Shown: positions 1 through 6,038 of the stretch, piece after piece
How positions within the stretch are numbered: position 1 is the first letter of the stretch
How the letters are laid out: each line of letters begins with the position of its first letter
Origin: Bryobacterales bacterium
GTDB lineage: Bacteria > Acidobacteriota > Terriglobia > Bryobacterales > Bryobacteraceae
DNA length: 15,285 nt
Direction: 5' to 3'
NCBI GenBank assembly: GCA_016789785.1
Contig: JAEUQE010000223.1
Location: 1-15,285, forward strand
The notes under the pieces: model-generated
Databases searched by the model: none
Told to the model about the DNA's origin: nothing
Seen by the model: the letters and a program-made list of their open reading frames with translations, nothing else
Made by a program: the position numbers and the translations under genes

Positions 1-1863
1 CAGGATCAGATTCTTCTGAGCCTCAAACTGGCCACGATTCATACGGACATTCCGCTCGATTGGAGCCTGGAGCAGTTGGCCATCCAGGAGCCGGATGTGG
101 CAAATCTGAAACAGATTTACCGCGAACTGGAGTTCTTCAGCCTCGCCAAAGAACTCGGTCCCGAGGAGGAAATGTCCGGCGGCGACTGGGGGAGCCTTTC
201 CGAAGACGCGGATCTTCGCCGTTTCATTGCCACCCTGGATCCGGGATTCCCTGTGGCGGTGACCGTATCGGCTCCCGCCGAGGGAGAGTTGCTGCTCGAA
301 TCCGTGATGGGGCTGGCACAGGATCCACGGCGAGGGCGTGCGCTTCCTTTTCAACACTTTTCATCGCTTTCGGAGTTCCTGTTGGGTGCCGAGCCGGCGA
401 AGATCACGCACGATTGGAAGTCGCTAAGGCTCGAATTCCTGCGCCAGGGCAGCGAGAGCTTCGGGTTCACGCGCGACATCATGCTGGAGGCGTTCTTGCT
501 CAGCCCCGATCCTGCCGCGGCCGACCTCGGCAGGCTGAGCGAGCGTTATCTCGACCGCCGTCTCGGCGCCGGGGCGGACCAGCGCGCGGCCTGCATCATC
601 GAACTCGCGGCGCTGTTCGGGGGCATGATCGAGGGCAAGCCGGAACTCTATGCGTTGTATCGCGACATTGAGTTTCCGATGGCGGAGGTGCTCGCCCGCA
701 TGGAGCACACCGGCATTCGCATCGAAACCAGCCAGCTTGGGCGGTTGTCCTCGCGTATGGACGTCGAGATCCAGCGGCTGGCGGGCGAGATTCACGAATT
801 GGCGGGACACCCGTTCAACATCAACTCGCCCCAACAACTCGGCAAGGTGCTGTTTGAGGAAATGGGTCTGCCGGTTCCAGTGAAATATGGCAAGGGAAAG
901 CAAATTTCCACCGCGGCCGACGTGCTGGAGGAGTTAGAGCATCCTATCGCGGCGAAGGTGCTGGAGTACCGCCAACTTACTAAGTTGAAGGGCACCTATG
1001 TCGACACGCTGCCTCTGCGCATCGATAGCCGCAGCCGGCTGCACACCTCCTTTCATCAGACCGGCGCGGCCACGGGCCGGCTGTCCAGTTCCGACCCCAA
1101 CCTGCAGAACATCCCCATTCGCACCGAGTTGGGACGGGAGATCCGTGCTGCATTCGTGCCGGAGCCGGGCTGGCGGCTGATTGTCGCGGATTACTCGCAG
1201 ATCGAGTTGCGCCTGCTCGCGCACCTTTCCGGCGACCCCGTGCTGGTCGACTCTTTCCGCAAAGGCGAGGACATCCATACCCGCACAGCATCGGAAGTAT
1301 TCGGTGTCGCGCCGGCGGAAGTGACGGCCGATCTGCGCCGCAATGCGAAGGCGGTGAATTTCGGAATCGTCTACGGGCAGACGCCATTCGGTCTCGCAAT
1401 GCAGCTCGGGATTACGAGGCAGCAGGCCGAGTTGTACATCCTGAACTACTTCGAGCGGTATCGCGGCGTCAAGGACTTCATCGACGAGACGATTCACCAG
1501 GTGCGGCGGTCGGGTGTGTCGAAGACCATGTTCGGGCGCGAGCGGCCAATTCCCGACATGAACAGCCGCAACCCCAATGCTCGTGGTTTCGCCGAGCGGA
1601 CAGCCGTGAATACTCCGCTGCAGGGAGCGGCTGCCGATCTGATCAAGCTGGCGATGGTGCGCATTGACCGGCGTCTGCGCGAAGAAGGCTGGAAGACGCG
1701 GATGCTTCTCCAGGTGCATGACGAACTGGTGCTGGAGTCGCCTCCGGAAGAAGCGGAGCGCGCGGCTGCACTCATCCGCCATGAAATGGAATCGGTACGC
1801 GAATTGAATGTGCCGCTGGTTGTCGAAACGGGAATAGGAGACAATTGGCGTGATGCGAAGTAA
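1..1863 (+). CDS. polA: DNA polymerase I, 5'-truncated by the window edge
   Basis: Family A DNA polymerase, which fills gaps during repair and replaces Okazaki primers. The frame is open from base 1 and carries 620 residues. The first ~35 match the end of the 5'-nuclease domain (LATIHTDIPLDWSLEQLA), so the true start lies upstream and the TTG at 76 is not a start. Residues ~60-190 occupy the place of the 3'-5' exonuclease, but its DxE, NxxxxxD and YxxxD metal-binding motifs cannot be found, so proofreading is probably lost, as in Taq and Bst enzymes. The polymerase domain is complete: TGRLSSSDPNLQNIP, motif A DYSQIELR (D397), motif B R446/K450/F454/Y458 in RRNAKAVNFGIVYG, and motif C QVHDELVLE (H573, D574, E575). 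F454 is the residue that selects against dideoxynucleotides in E. coli. The 3' end overlaps the next gene by 11-14 bp, suggesting co-transcription. Confidence 0.97.
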   Translation, partial: QDQILLSLKLATIHTDIPLDWSLEQLAIQEPDVANLKQIYRELEFFSLAKELGPEEEMSGGDWGSLSEDADLRRFIATLDPGFPVAVTVSAPAEGELLLESVMGLAQDPRRGRALPFQHFSSLSEFLLGAEPAKITHDWKSLRLEFLRQGSESFGFTRDIMLEAFLLSPDPAAADLGRLSERYLDRRLGAGADQRAACIIELAALFGGMIEGKPELYALYRDIEFPMAEVLARMEHTGIRIETSQLGRLSSRMDVEIQRLAGEIHELAGHPFNINSPQQLGKVLFEEMGLPVPVKYGKGKQISTAADVLEELEHPIAAKVLEYRQLTKLKGTYVDTLPLRIDSRSRLHTSFHQTGAATGRLSSSDPNLQNIPIRTELGREIRAAFVPEPGWRLIVADYSQIELRLLAHLSGDPVLVDSFRKGEDIHTRTASEVFGVAPAEVTADLRRNAKAVNFGIVYGQTPFGLAMQLGITRQQAELYILNYFERYRGVKDFIDETIHQVRRSGVSKTMFGRERPIPDMNSRNPNARGFAERTAVNTPLQGAAADLIKLAMVRIDRRLREEGWKTRMLLQVHDELVLESPPEEAERAAALIRHEMESVRELNVPLVVETGIGDNWRDAK

Positions 1864-2494
1864 GTGGATTTTGTGCGCTTTGTTGCTGGCGCTGGCAGGG
1901 TGCGCCTCCGCGCCGAGTGAGAAGAAGGTGGCGACGTCAGCGGAGAAGGCCAAGGCTCCGATGCCGGATGTCTACAAAGTGAAGCTCGAAACCACGAAGG
2001 GCGACATTGTGGTGGAAGTTCGCAAAGAGTGGGCGCCGCGGGCCGCCGAGCGTTTCCATGAACTGGTGGAGGCCGGCTATTACGACGAGGCGAAGTTCTA
2101 TCGCGTGATTCGCGGCTTCATCGCGCAGTTCGGTGTTGCCGCCGATCCGAAGAAAGGCGCCATGTTCCGCGACCTGAAGTTCATGGATGAGCCATTGAAG
2201 CTCTCGAACCGGAAGGGCACACTCGCGTTCGCGCAGAATGGTCCGCACACGCGCACGGTGCAGGTGTTCATCAATTTGAAGGACAACAGCGCCATGCTCG
2301 ACAAACACTTTCCCGCCTTTGCGAAGGTGGTGGAAGGGATGGATGTCGCGGAAAAACTTGCGTTTCTTTATGGAGAACTCGGTCCGAAGGGAGCCGGCCC
2401 GGATGGCGTGAAGGCCGAGACGCTCGGCAATGTGTACCTGGAGCGCGACTTCCCCCGTCTGGACGCGATCAAGAAGGCCTCCATCGTCCGCTAG
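1850..2494 (+). CDS. Cyclophilin-type peptidyl-prolyl isomerase, lipoprotein
   Basis: Predicted to catalyse proline cis-trans isomerisation on exported proteins outside the inner membrane. The start is GTG 1850 or ATG 1853; AGGAG at 1836-1840 lies 9 or 12 nt upstream respectively. Numbered from the ATG, a short hydrophobic signal ends in the lipobox LAGC with Cys17, followed by a Lys/Ala-rich linker to ~40. The cyclophilin core follows: VKLETTKGDIVVEV, then FYRVIRGFIAQFG with R84, F89 and Q92 matching the catalytic Arg/Phe/Gln, then FAQNGPHTRTVQVFINL and HFPAFAKVVEGMDV. The usual GGD after the Gln is FGV here, a mild divergence. It is 213-214 aa, normal for a bacterial cyclophilin with a lipoprotein leader. 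The gene overlaps the end of polA and is probably translated from the same transcript. Confidence 0.93.
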   Translation: MMRSKWILCALLLALAGCASAPSEKKVATSAEKAKAPMPDVYKVKLETTKGDIVVEVRKEWAPRAAERFHELVEAGYYDEAKFYRVIRGFIAQFGVAADPKKGAMFRDLKFMDEPLKLSNRKGTLAFAQNGPHTRTVQVFINLKDNSAMLDKHFPAFAKVVEGMDVAEKLAFLYGELGPKGAGPDGVKAETLGNVYLERDFPRLDAIKKASIVR

Positions 2495-2799
2495 AAGCCA
2501 ATTCGTTTCTATTTCCAGCAGGCGAAACACCTGGACGACGCATGCATCGGCAGGCGCATTTCGTCGAGTGAGCGGATGTGCTGTTCGGTGTGGGTTTTCC
2601 ACAGATCCGGCAACGAAAGCGACGGGGAACGCTGCGATGCTGCGGAACGATTTGCGAGGAGCGCCGCAACGAATCATTTCGTGGCGCATCTCGTTCATCA
2701 TGAATAACATATACAGCAAGCGAGTCTTGTTTCAACAGGCGCTTGTTGATTTTCCCGTGTGGTGATAGCATTGTCCGAGAACTGGTACAGGACAGGAAA

Positions 2800-2821
2800 G
2801 GCCGCGTCCGGATACGCGGCC
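2800..2821. repeat. 8-bp perfect hairpin without a U tract
   Basis: GGCCGCGT and ACGCGGCC pair perfectly around the 6-nt loop CCGGAT. No run of T follows on either strand, so it is not a classical intrinsic terminator. It sits about 95 bp upstream of the 246-aa gene and could be a leader structure or a weak terminator of the upstream transcript. Confidence 0.5.
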
Positions 2822-2892
2822 GTGGACAATTTCGATTGCTCGAATCACCATACTCGATGCTGGAACCACCAACAGAATAAGGTACACCTGGA

Positions 2893-2901
2893 TGGTATCA
2901 T
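2893..2901 (+). promoter_or_regulatory. Possible extended -10 promoter element
   Basis: TGGTATCAT matches the extended -10 pattern TGnTAnnnT. Transcription would start near 2908, giving a very short leader before ATG 2917, and the Shine-Dalgarno-like GGAGGG at 2905-2910 would be at or near the 5' end. No good -35 is visible. The same motif occurs at 6018-6025 in a similar position before another gene start. Chance occurrence is quite possible. Confidence 0.25.
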
Positions 2902-2916
2902 CACGGAGGGTGCGCC

Positions 2917-3657
2917 ATGGCTGACAGCTTCAAAATTTTTGCCCTTCACATCGAAGGGGTGAATCTTGATAACGTTCCACTGCACGAAGTGGGCGAATAT
3001 ATCGCAGACCTTGCACATCTGCTCGGCAAAGATGTCGATCCTAAATTCGCTGGCGTCACGAAAGGGAGTATCAACGTGCGCGCCAAGGTTCCAGTCGAAC
3101 ATGAAATGGACGTCCGCAATAGAGGATTTGCATTACGCGTCGGTGATGCACCGGATGAAGCGGAACGTGCCAAGCAGAGAATCTCTCAGCGTCTCGGCAA
3201 GCACCGCGCGAAAAGAGCCACGCTGGTCGATGCCAAGAACAACAGGGTCATAGAGATCCCGGTAATGAAGATCTCCACTGAGACATTGAATCTTCCTTTG
3301 CTTCAGCAGAAAGGTTCTCTTCAGGGCCAAGTGATTCGCGTAGGCGGTCGCAAGGATCCCGTCTCTGTAGAAATCCAGGATGTCGATGACTACATATACC
3401 CTTGTAGGGCGAGCCGCGAGATCGCAAAGAGATTGGCGAGAGAGATCTTCGGCAGTACTGTTCGGGTGTATGGCATTGGGAAGATTAGATCCGAGGGAAC
3501 AGTGTGGCGAGTCGAGGAGTTCCATATTGATCGTTTCGAGGTGCTAGAGGACAAACCGCTAGAAGCAGTCCTGGATGAGATAAGGGACATCCCAAGCGAA
3601 TGGAAGAATCGTGACGACGTCCTGGAGGAGTTGGAAAGAATCAGGCACGGAGAGTAA
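2917..3657 (+). CDS. Unrecognised 246-aa protein paired with a PIN-domain gene
   Basis: I cannot name a family. The ATG at 2917 has GGAGGG 6 nt upstream. The protein is soluble, with no signal peptide or membrane segment. Residues ~1-40 look like an alpha/beta start with a helix (EVGEYIADLAHLLGK). The middle (~70-110) is basic and helical (ERAKQRISQRLGKHRAKRA). Residues ~130-210 look beta-rich (GSLQGQVIRVGGRKDPVSVE, then STVRVYGIGKIRSEGTVWRV), and the C-terminus is acidic and helical. Its stop lies only 6 bp before the PIN-domain start, so the two are almost certainly co-transcribed. I infer that it is the partner of the nuclease (antitoxin, sensor or targeting subunit). From memory, unverified, similar protein pairs occur in other bacteria. 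Base composition is clearly lower in GC than in neighbouring genes (one 60-base line at 3241 counts 26 G+C), with AGA, ATA and CTA codons, suggesting transfer. Confidence 0.85.
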   Translation: MADSFKIFALHIEGVNLDNVPLHEVGEYIADLAHLLGKDVDPKFAGVTKGSINVRAKVPVEHEMDVRNRGFALRVGDAPDEAERAKQRISQRLGKHRAKRATLVDAKNNRVIEIPVMKISTETLNLPLLQQKGSLQGQVIRVGGRKDPVSVEIQDVDDYIYPCRASREIAKRLAREIFGSTVRVYGIGKIRSEGTVWRVEEFHIDRFEVLEDKPLEAVLDEIRDIPSEWKNRDDVLEELERIRHGE

Positions 3658-3663
3658 GCCAGG

Positions 3664-4008
3664 TTGATCAGTCTGTTCGATTGCAACTTCATGAGTATCT
3701 TGTTCAACGAGCGCGCTCGTGTGCCCAGGCGCTCAGACGGAAAGCTTGTCGTCGAAAACGCTCAGGAGCGGATCGAACTTCTCGTCAAGGAGATCAGCAA
3801 GGAAAGATCAAAGATTATTCTTCCCGCTCCGGCGCTTGCCGAACTCATGCTCTTGGCGCAGACCGAATGGACACGTTACTTCACTCTAATCAAGCGCCAG
3901 TCTATTTTCGAGATCGCAGCATTCGGCGAGGCTGAGGCTGCCGAGTTAGTACAGTTTTGTCTGGCAGAAGAAAAGGTAAAAGCTAAAGCCCCGAACGCTG
4001 AGACGTAG
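3664..4008 (+). CDS. PIN-domain protein, N-terminal piece (114 aa)
   Basis: Starts at TTG 3664, with GGAGAG at 3649-3654 spaced 9 nt upstream; no in-frame ATG comes earlier. The sequence opens with ISLFDCNFMSILF, a divergent form of the PIN opening (xxDxNxLS), and contains a helical ERIELLVKEISKE segment and the PAPALAEL motif carrying the second acidic residue. The piece ends at TAG after APNAET. Alone it would hold only half of the catalytic acids and should be inactive. It follows the 246-aa gene by 6 bp. The family otherwise cuts RNA, often as a toxin neutralised by its neighbour. Confidence 0.65.
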   Translation: MISLFDCNFMSILFNERARVPRRSDGKLVVENAQERIELLVKEISKERSKIILPAPALAELMLLAQTEWTRYFTLIKRQSIFEIAAFGEAEAAELVQFCLAEEKVKAKAPNAET

Positions 4009-4014
4009 GCAAAA

Positions 4015-4242
4015 ATGAAGTACGATCGACAGATTGTTGCAATCGCAAAAACGACGCGCGTCGAGGTGGTCTACTCCACGGACGGAGGCGTTCGGAAGTT
4101 AGCCGAAAAGATGGGAATGGCAGCCAAGGATCTAATCGATCTAAGGTCTCCGGGACCACGTCAGTCTGGACTATTCGAAGATCCTAGTGATTCGAAGGTT
4201 GTAGAGTTTCCTGCTGCGAACACCGGCACCGCTCAGGAGTGA
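4015..4242 (+). CDS. PIN-domain protein, C-terminal piece (75 aa)
   Basis: Begins 6 bp after the amber codon and in the same frame, at an ATG that would be an internal Met of the intact protein. TAGG at 4006-4009 leaves 5 nt to this ATG, a weak ribosome site, so terminating ribosomes could restart here. It carries the last two PIN acidic positions in KYDRQIVAIAK and VVYSTDGGVRKLAEKMG, then a tail to SDSKVVEFPAANTGTAQE. It could be expressed and join the N-terminal piece in trans, but this is speculation. It is very unlikely to be an independent gene in origin. Confidence 0.6.
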   Translation: MKYDRQIVAIAKTTRVEVVYSTDGGVRKLAEKMGMAAKDLIDLRSPGPRQSGLFEDPSDSKVVEFPAANTGTAQE

Positions 4243-4361
4243 TCGCCGGTCCTCTCTTATGGAACAGCAAGCGGTTGCTCGCGCCTGTCAATTCTCAGCT
4301 ACGCACGATTGGGACTGCCCGAAGTCGAGTCGAGTGCCGGGCGTCCGTCATACTGAATACT

Positions 4362-5636
4362 ATGCGACTCTTCCTCGCTGCTCTGATCCCGTGGCTCGCA
4401 ATTGCTGAAATCCGGACGGTGACCCTCAAAGAGGCGGTCGCGATGGCGCTCCGCCAGAGCCCCGATCTGCTCCTGGCGCGGCTGGACGAACAGAAGGCCC
4501 AACTGGCGATCCGCGTCGCGAAAGATCCGTTCCGCCCGAAGGTCTACGGCGGCAGCGGGCTCGCCTACAGCAGCGGTTTTCCGATGAGCATTGAGGGCTC
4601 GGCGCCATCCATCTTCCAGGCCCGGGGAATCTCTTCGGTCTACAACAAGTCGCACGGCTACCGGATCGCACAGAGTGTCGAACAAGCCCGGGGCGCGGCC
4701 ATTGACACGCAGATCCGGCGCGATGAAGTGGTCTATCAGACGGCCCTCTACTACCTGGAAGCAGCCCGCTGGGCGCGAGCCGCCACGAATGCACGTCAGC
4801 AGATCGACGCGTTGGAACGCGCGGCGGAGGTGGTCAAGCTGCGTGTCCAGGAGGGGCGCGAATTGGAACTCGCCGCACGGCAGGCCGCGCTCAGTGCGGC
4901 CAAGGCCCGCCAGCGTCTGCGGACCATCGAACAGGATCAGGACCAGGCCGAAGCCCTGCTCGCCAACCTGATGGGATTGGGACCGGATGACCGGCTGCGC
5001 GCCACAACCGACACTGCCGCCGGACTCGCGCCTCCCGATTCCGAAATCGCCGCCGTCACCAGCGCGCTCGACCAGAACCGCGAGTTGCGAAAGCTGGAAT
5101 CATCGATCCTCGCCAAGGAACTTGAGGGGAAGCAGCACCTCGCCACGCGTCTGCCGACGGTGGATCTGGTGGCGCAGTATGGTTTGTTTGCGCGTTTCAA
5201 CAACTACGAAGACTTCTTCCAGAAATTCCAGCGTCACAACGGGCAACTCGGTGTCTCCGTGCAGGTCCCGCTGTTCCTGAGCGCGGCGGCGAAGGCGCAA
5301 GCGGGTCAGGCCGAGGCCGAAGCCACCAGGCTCAAAACACAGATACTGCAGACCCGCAATCGCATTGCGCTCGACACGCGGCGCAGCCATCAGCAATGGA
5401 AGTTGAATGAGCAGGCGCGCGAAGTGGCCCGGCTGGATCTGGATGTCGCGCGCGAGCAGGTGAACGTCACGCTGGCGAAGTTCGAAGAGGGCCGCGCAAG
5501 CATACAGGAGTTGGAACAGGCGCGGTTTCAGGAACAGGAAAAGTGGATCGCCTACTACGATTCGCAGTACGCCGTGGAACGCGCCAAGCTCGACATTCTG
5601 AAGCACACCGGGGGCCTGCTGGCGAGTCTTCAGTAG
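4362..5636 (+). CDS. TolC-family outer-membrane efflux protein
   Basis: Outer-membrane factor of a tripartite export system, forming a beta-barrel and periplasmic alpha-barrel channel. The frame is open from 4239, but ATG 4362 is the sensible start because a signal peptide follows at once (MRLFLAALIPWLAIA), with cleavage near Ala15. The mature protein has the two tandem OEP repeats: the first opens with TVTLKEAVAMALRQSPDL and the second with AVTSALDQNRELRKLESS. Each has long Ala/Gln/Glu-rich coiled-coil helices and a shorter strand region, and the second ends in EEGRASIQELEQAR, a typical OEP motif. It is 424 aa, within the family range. No adaptor or inner-membrane pump gene is adjacent, so its partners and substrate are unknown. 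GC is high (the 60-base line at 4801 counts 42 G+C), marking a return to host-like composition after the islet. Confidence 0.92.
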   Translation: MRLFLAALIPWLAIAEIRTVTLKEAVAMALRQSPDLLLARLDEQKAQLAIRVAKDPFRPKVYGGSGLAYSSGFPMSIEGSAPSIFQARGISSVYNKSHGYRIAQSVEQARGAAIDTQIRRDEVVYQTALYYLEAARWARAATNARQQIDALERAAEVVKLRVQEGRELELAARQAALSAAKARQRLRTIEQDQDQAEALLANLMGLGPDDRLRATTDTAAGLAPPDSEIAAVTSALDQNRELRKLESSILAKELEGKQHLATRLPTVDLVAQYGLFARFNNYEDFFQKFQRHNGQLGVSVQVPLFLSAAAKAQAGQAEAEATRLKTQILQTRNRIALDTRRSHQQWKLNEQAREVARLDLDVAREQVNVTLAKFEEGRASIQELEQARFQEQEKWIAYYDSQYAVERAKLDILKHTGGLLASLQ

Positions 5637-5837
5637 CGTACGGTCAGCCGGGGAAGCGTTCGAATTCCACCGGCGTTCCCGACCGCGCCGCAGCCCAGGG
5701 TTCCAGCAACAAGCGAACGTGCGCCGGGGCCACGCCTTGGGGATGCCCCGGTCATTCCGCAAGCACACCACCGTAAGCCGCACGGCACGGTGGATCGATT
5801 CGCCGGTAACCCCGAACGCCGCGGCGCGAGCCGGGCG

Positions 5838-5924
5838 CTAATACCGCGCAAACAACTCGCCCGCCGCCGCCCGTTCGCCGCGCAATGCCAACTCCACCAG
5901 TTCCCGATCCGCGCGTTCGCTCAT
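5838..5924 (-). pseudogene. Possible remnant of an ECF sigma factor N-terminus
   Basis: Read on the minus strand from ATG at 5924, 28 codons give DRELVELALRGERAAAGELF within a short peptide ending in TAG at 5840-5838. The pattern (acidic start, D-x-E-L-V-x-x-A-x-x-G-x-x-x-A-x-x-x-L-x-x-R-Y) is how many ECF sigma-70 factors begin region 2. Nothing recognisable follows in frame, though a further piece between about 5750 and 5646 reads like protein (HPQGVAPAHVRLLLEPWAA). It may be a decayed gene, or the resemblance may be chance in a high-GC sequence. Confidence 0.33.
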
Positions 5925-6017
5925 GTCAATGAGTATGTGGGGAGTCCGCGCCGGTTTGTTCGGCAGATCTTCGTTCGGCGACTGGGGCCAGCCCAGGCCA
6001 GCCCCGGAGCAACTTCT

Positions 6018-6025
6018 GCTATCAT
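6018..6025 (+). promoter_or_regulatory. Possible extended -10 promoter element
   Basis: TGCTATCAT (ending at 6025, with its T at 6017 or 6018) fits TGnTAnnnT. It lies about 14 nt before ATG 6039, so the transcript leader would be very short, with CGGGG at about 6027-6031 as the only ribosome-binding candidate. No -35 is visible. It resembles the motif at 2893-2901. Confidence 0.28.
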
Positions 6026-6038
6026 TCGGGGTTTAAGT

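Larger units (their letters stand above)
2495..2916. other. Non-coding stretch at the left edge of the lower-GC islet
   Basis: About 420 bp between the cyclophilin and the 246-aa gene. I see no convincing gene. Short open frames on both strands lack plausible starts and show no conserved motif. A minus-strand frame contains a CRICGK string, which alone does not make a zinc-finger gene. Around 2700-2715 the sequence becomes AT-rich. The one clear structure is the hairpin at 2800-2821. The stretch may mark a junction where the accessory islet entered between two core genes, but no flanking repeat or recombination site was seen. Confidence 0.5.
3664..4242 (+). pseudogene. PIN-domain (VapC-like) ribonuclease, interrupted by in-frame TAG at 4006-4008
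   Basis: The two open frames 3664-4008 and 4015-4242 are in the same phase and together spell one PIN domain of 192 positions, counting the stop as one. The four acidic metal-binding positions expected of PIN nucleases are all visible: D6 (LFDCN), E60 (PALAEL), D121 (KYDRQIVAIAK) and D140 (YSTDGG). The stop is codon 115, in a variable Lys-rich loop just before the third acidic residue. One base change (for example CAG to TAG) would explain it. No frameshift or decay is visible on either side, so the event is recent, is a sequencing error, or is tolerated through reinitiation or readthrough. See the two pieces listed separately. Confidence 0.7.
5637..6038. other. Intergenic region with a sigma-factor-like remnant
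   Basis: About 400 bp without an intact gene. It contains a possible minus-strand remnant at 5838-5924, and CCGGGGC 5724-5730 can pair with GCCCCGG 5745-5751 (7-bp stem, 14-nt loop, no U tract), a weak terminator candidate for the TolC gene. A putative extended -10 precedes the next gene. The + strand frame is open through here into the propeller gene, but the signal peptide encoded at 6039 shows that the real start is there. Confidence 0.5.

Noticed and set aside
76..78. TTG as the start of polA
   Set aside because: The frame is open upstream and residues encoded by 1-75 match the end of the 5'-nuclease domain.
934..1953. Long minus-strand open frame opposite polA
   Set aside because: Covers the conserved polymerase motifs on the + strand; no protein-family signal of its own.
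2469..2771. Minus-strand frame with CRICGK, suggestive of a zinc finger
   Set aside because: Cysteine spacing after the first pair is irregular, the start is poor and the frame runs into the cyclophilin gene; likely chance.
5790..6038. Longer N-terminus for the propeller protein
   Set aside because: It would place a Sec signal peptide 83 residues inside the protein; ATG 6039 is at the right place.
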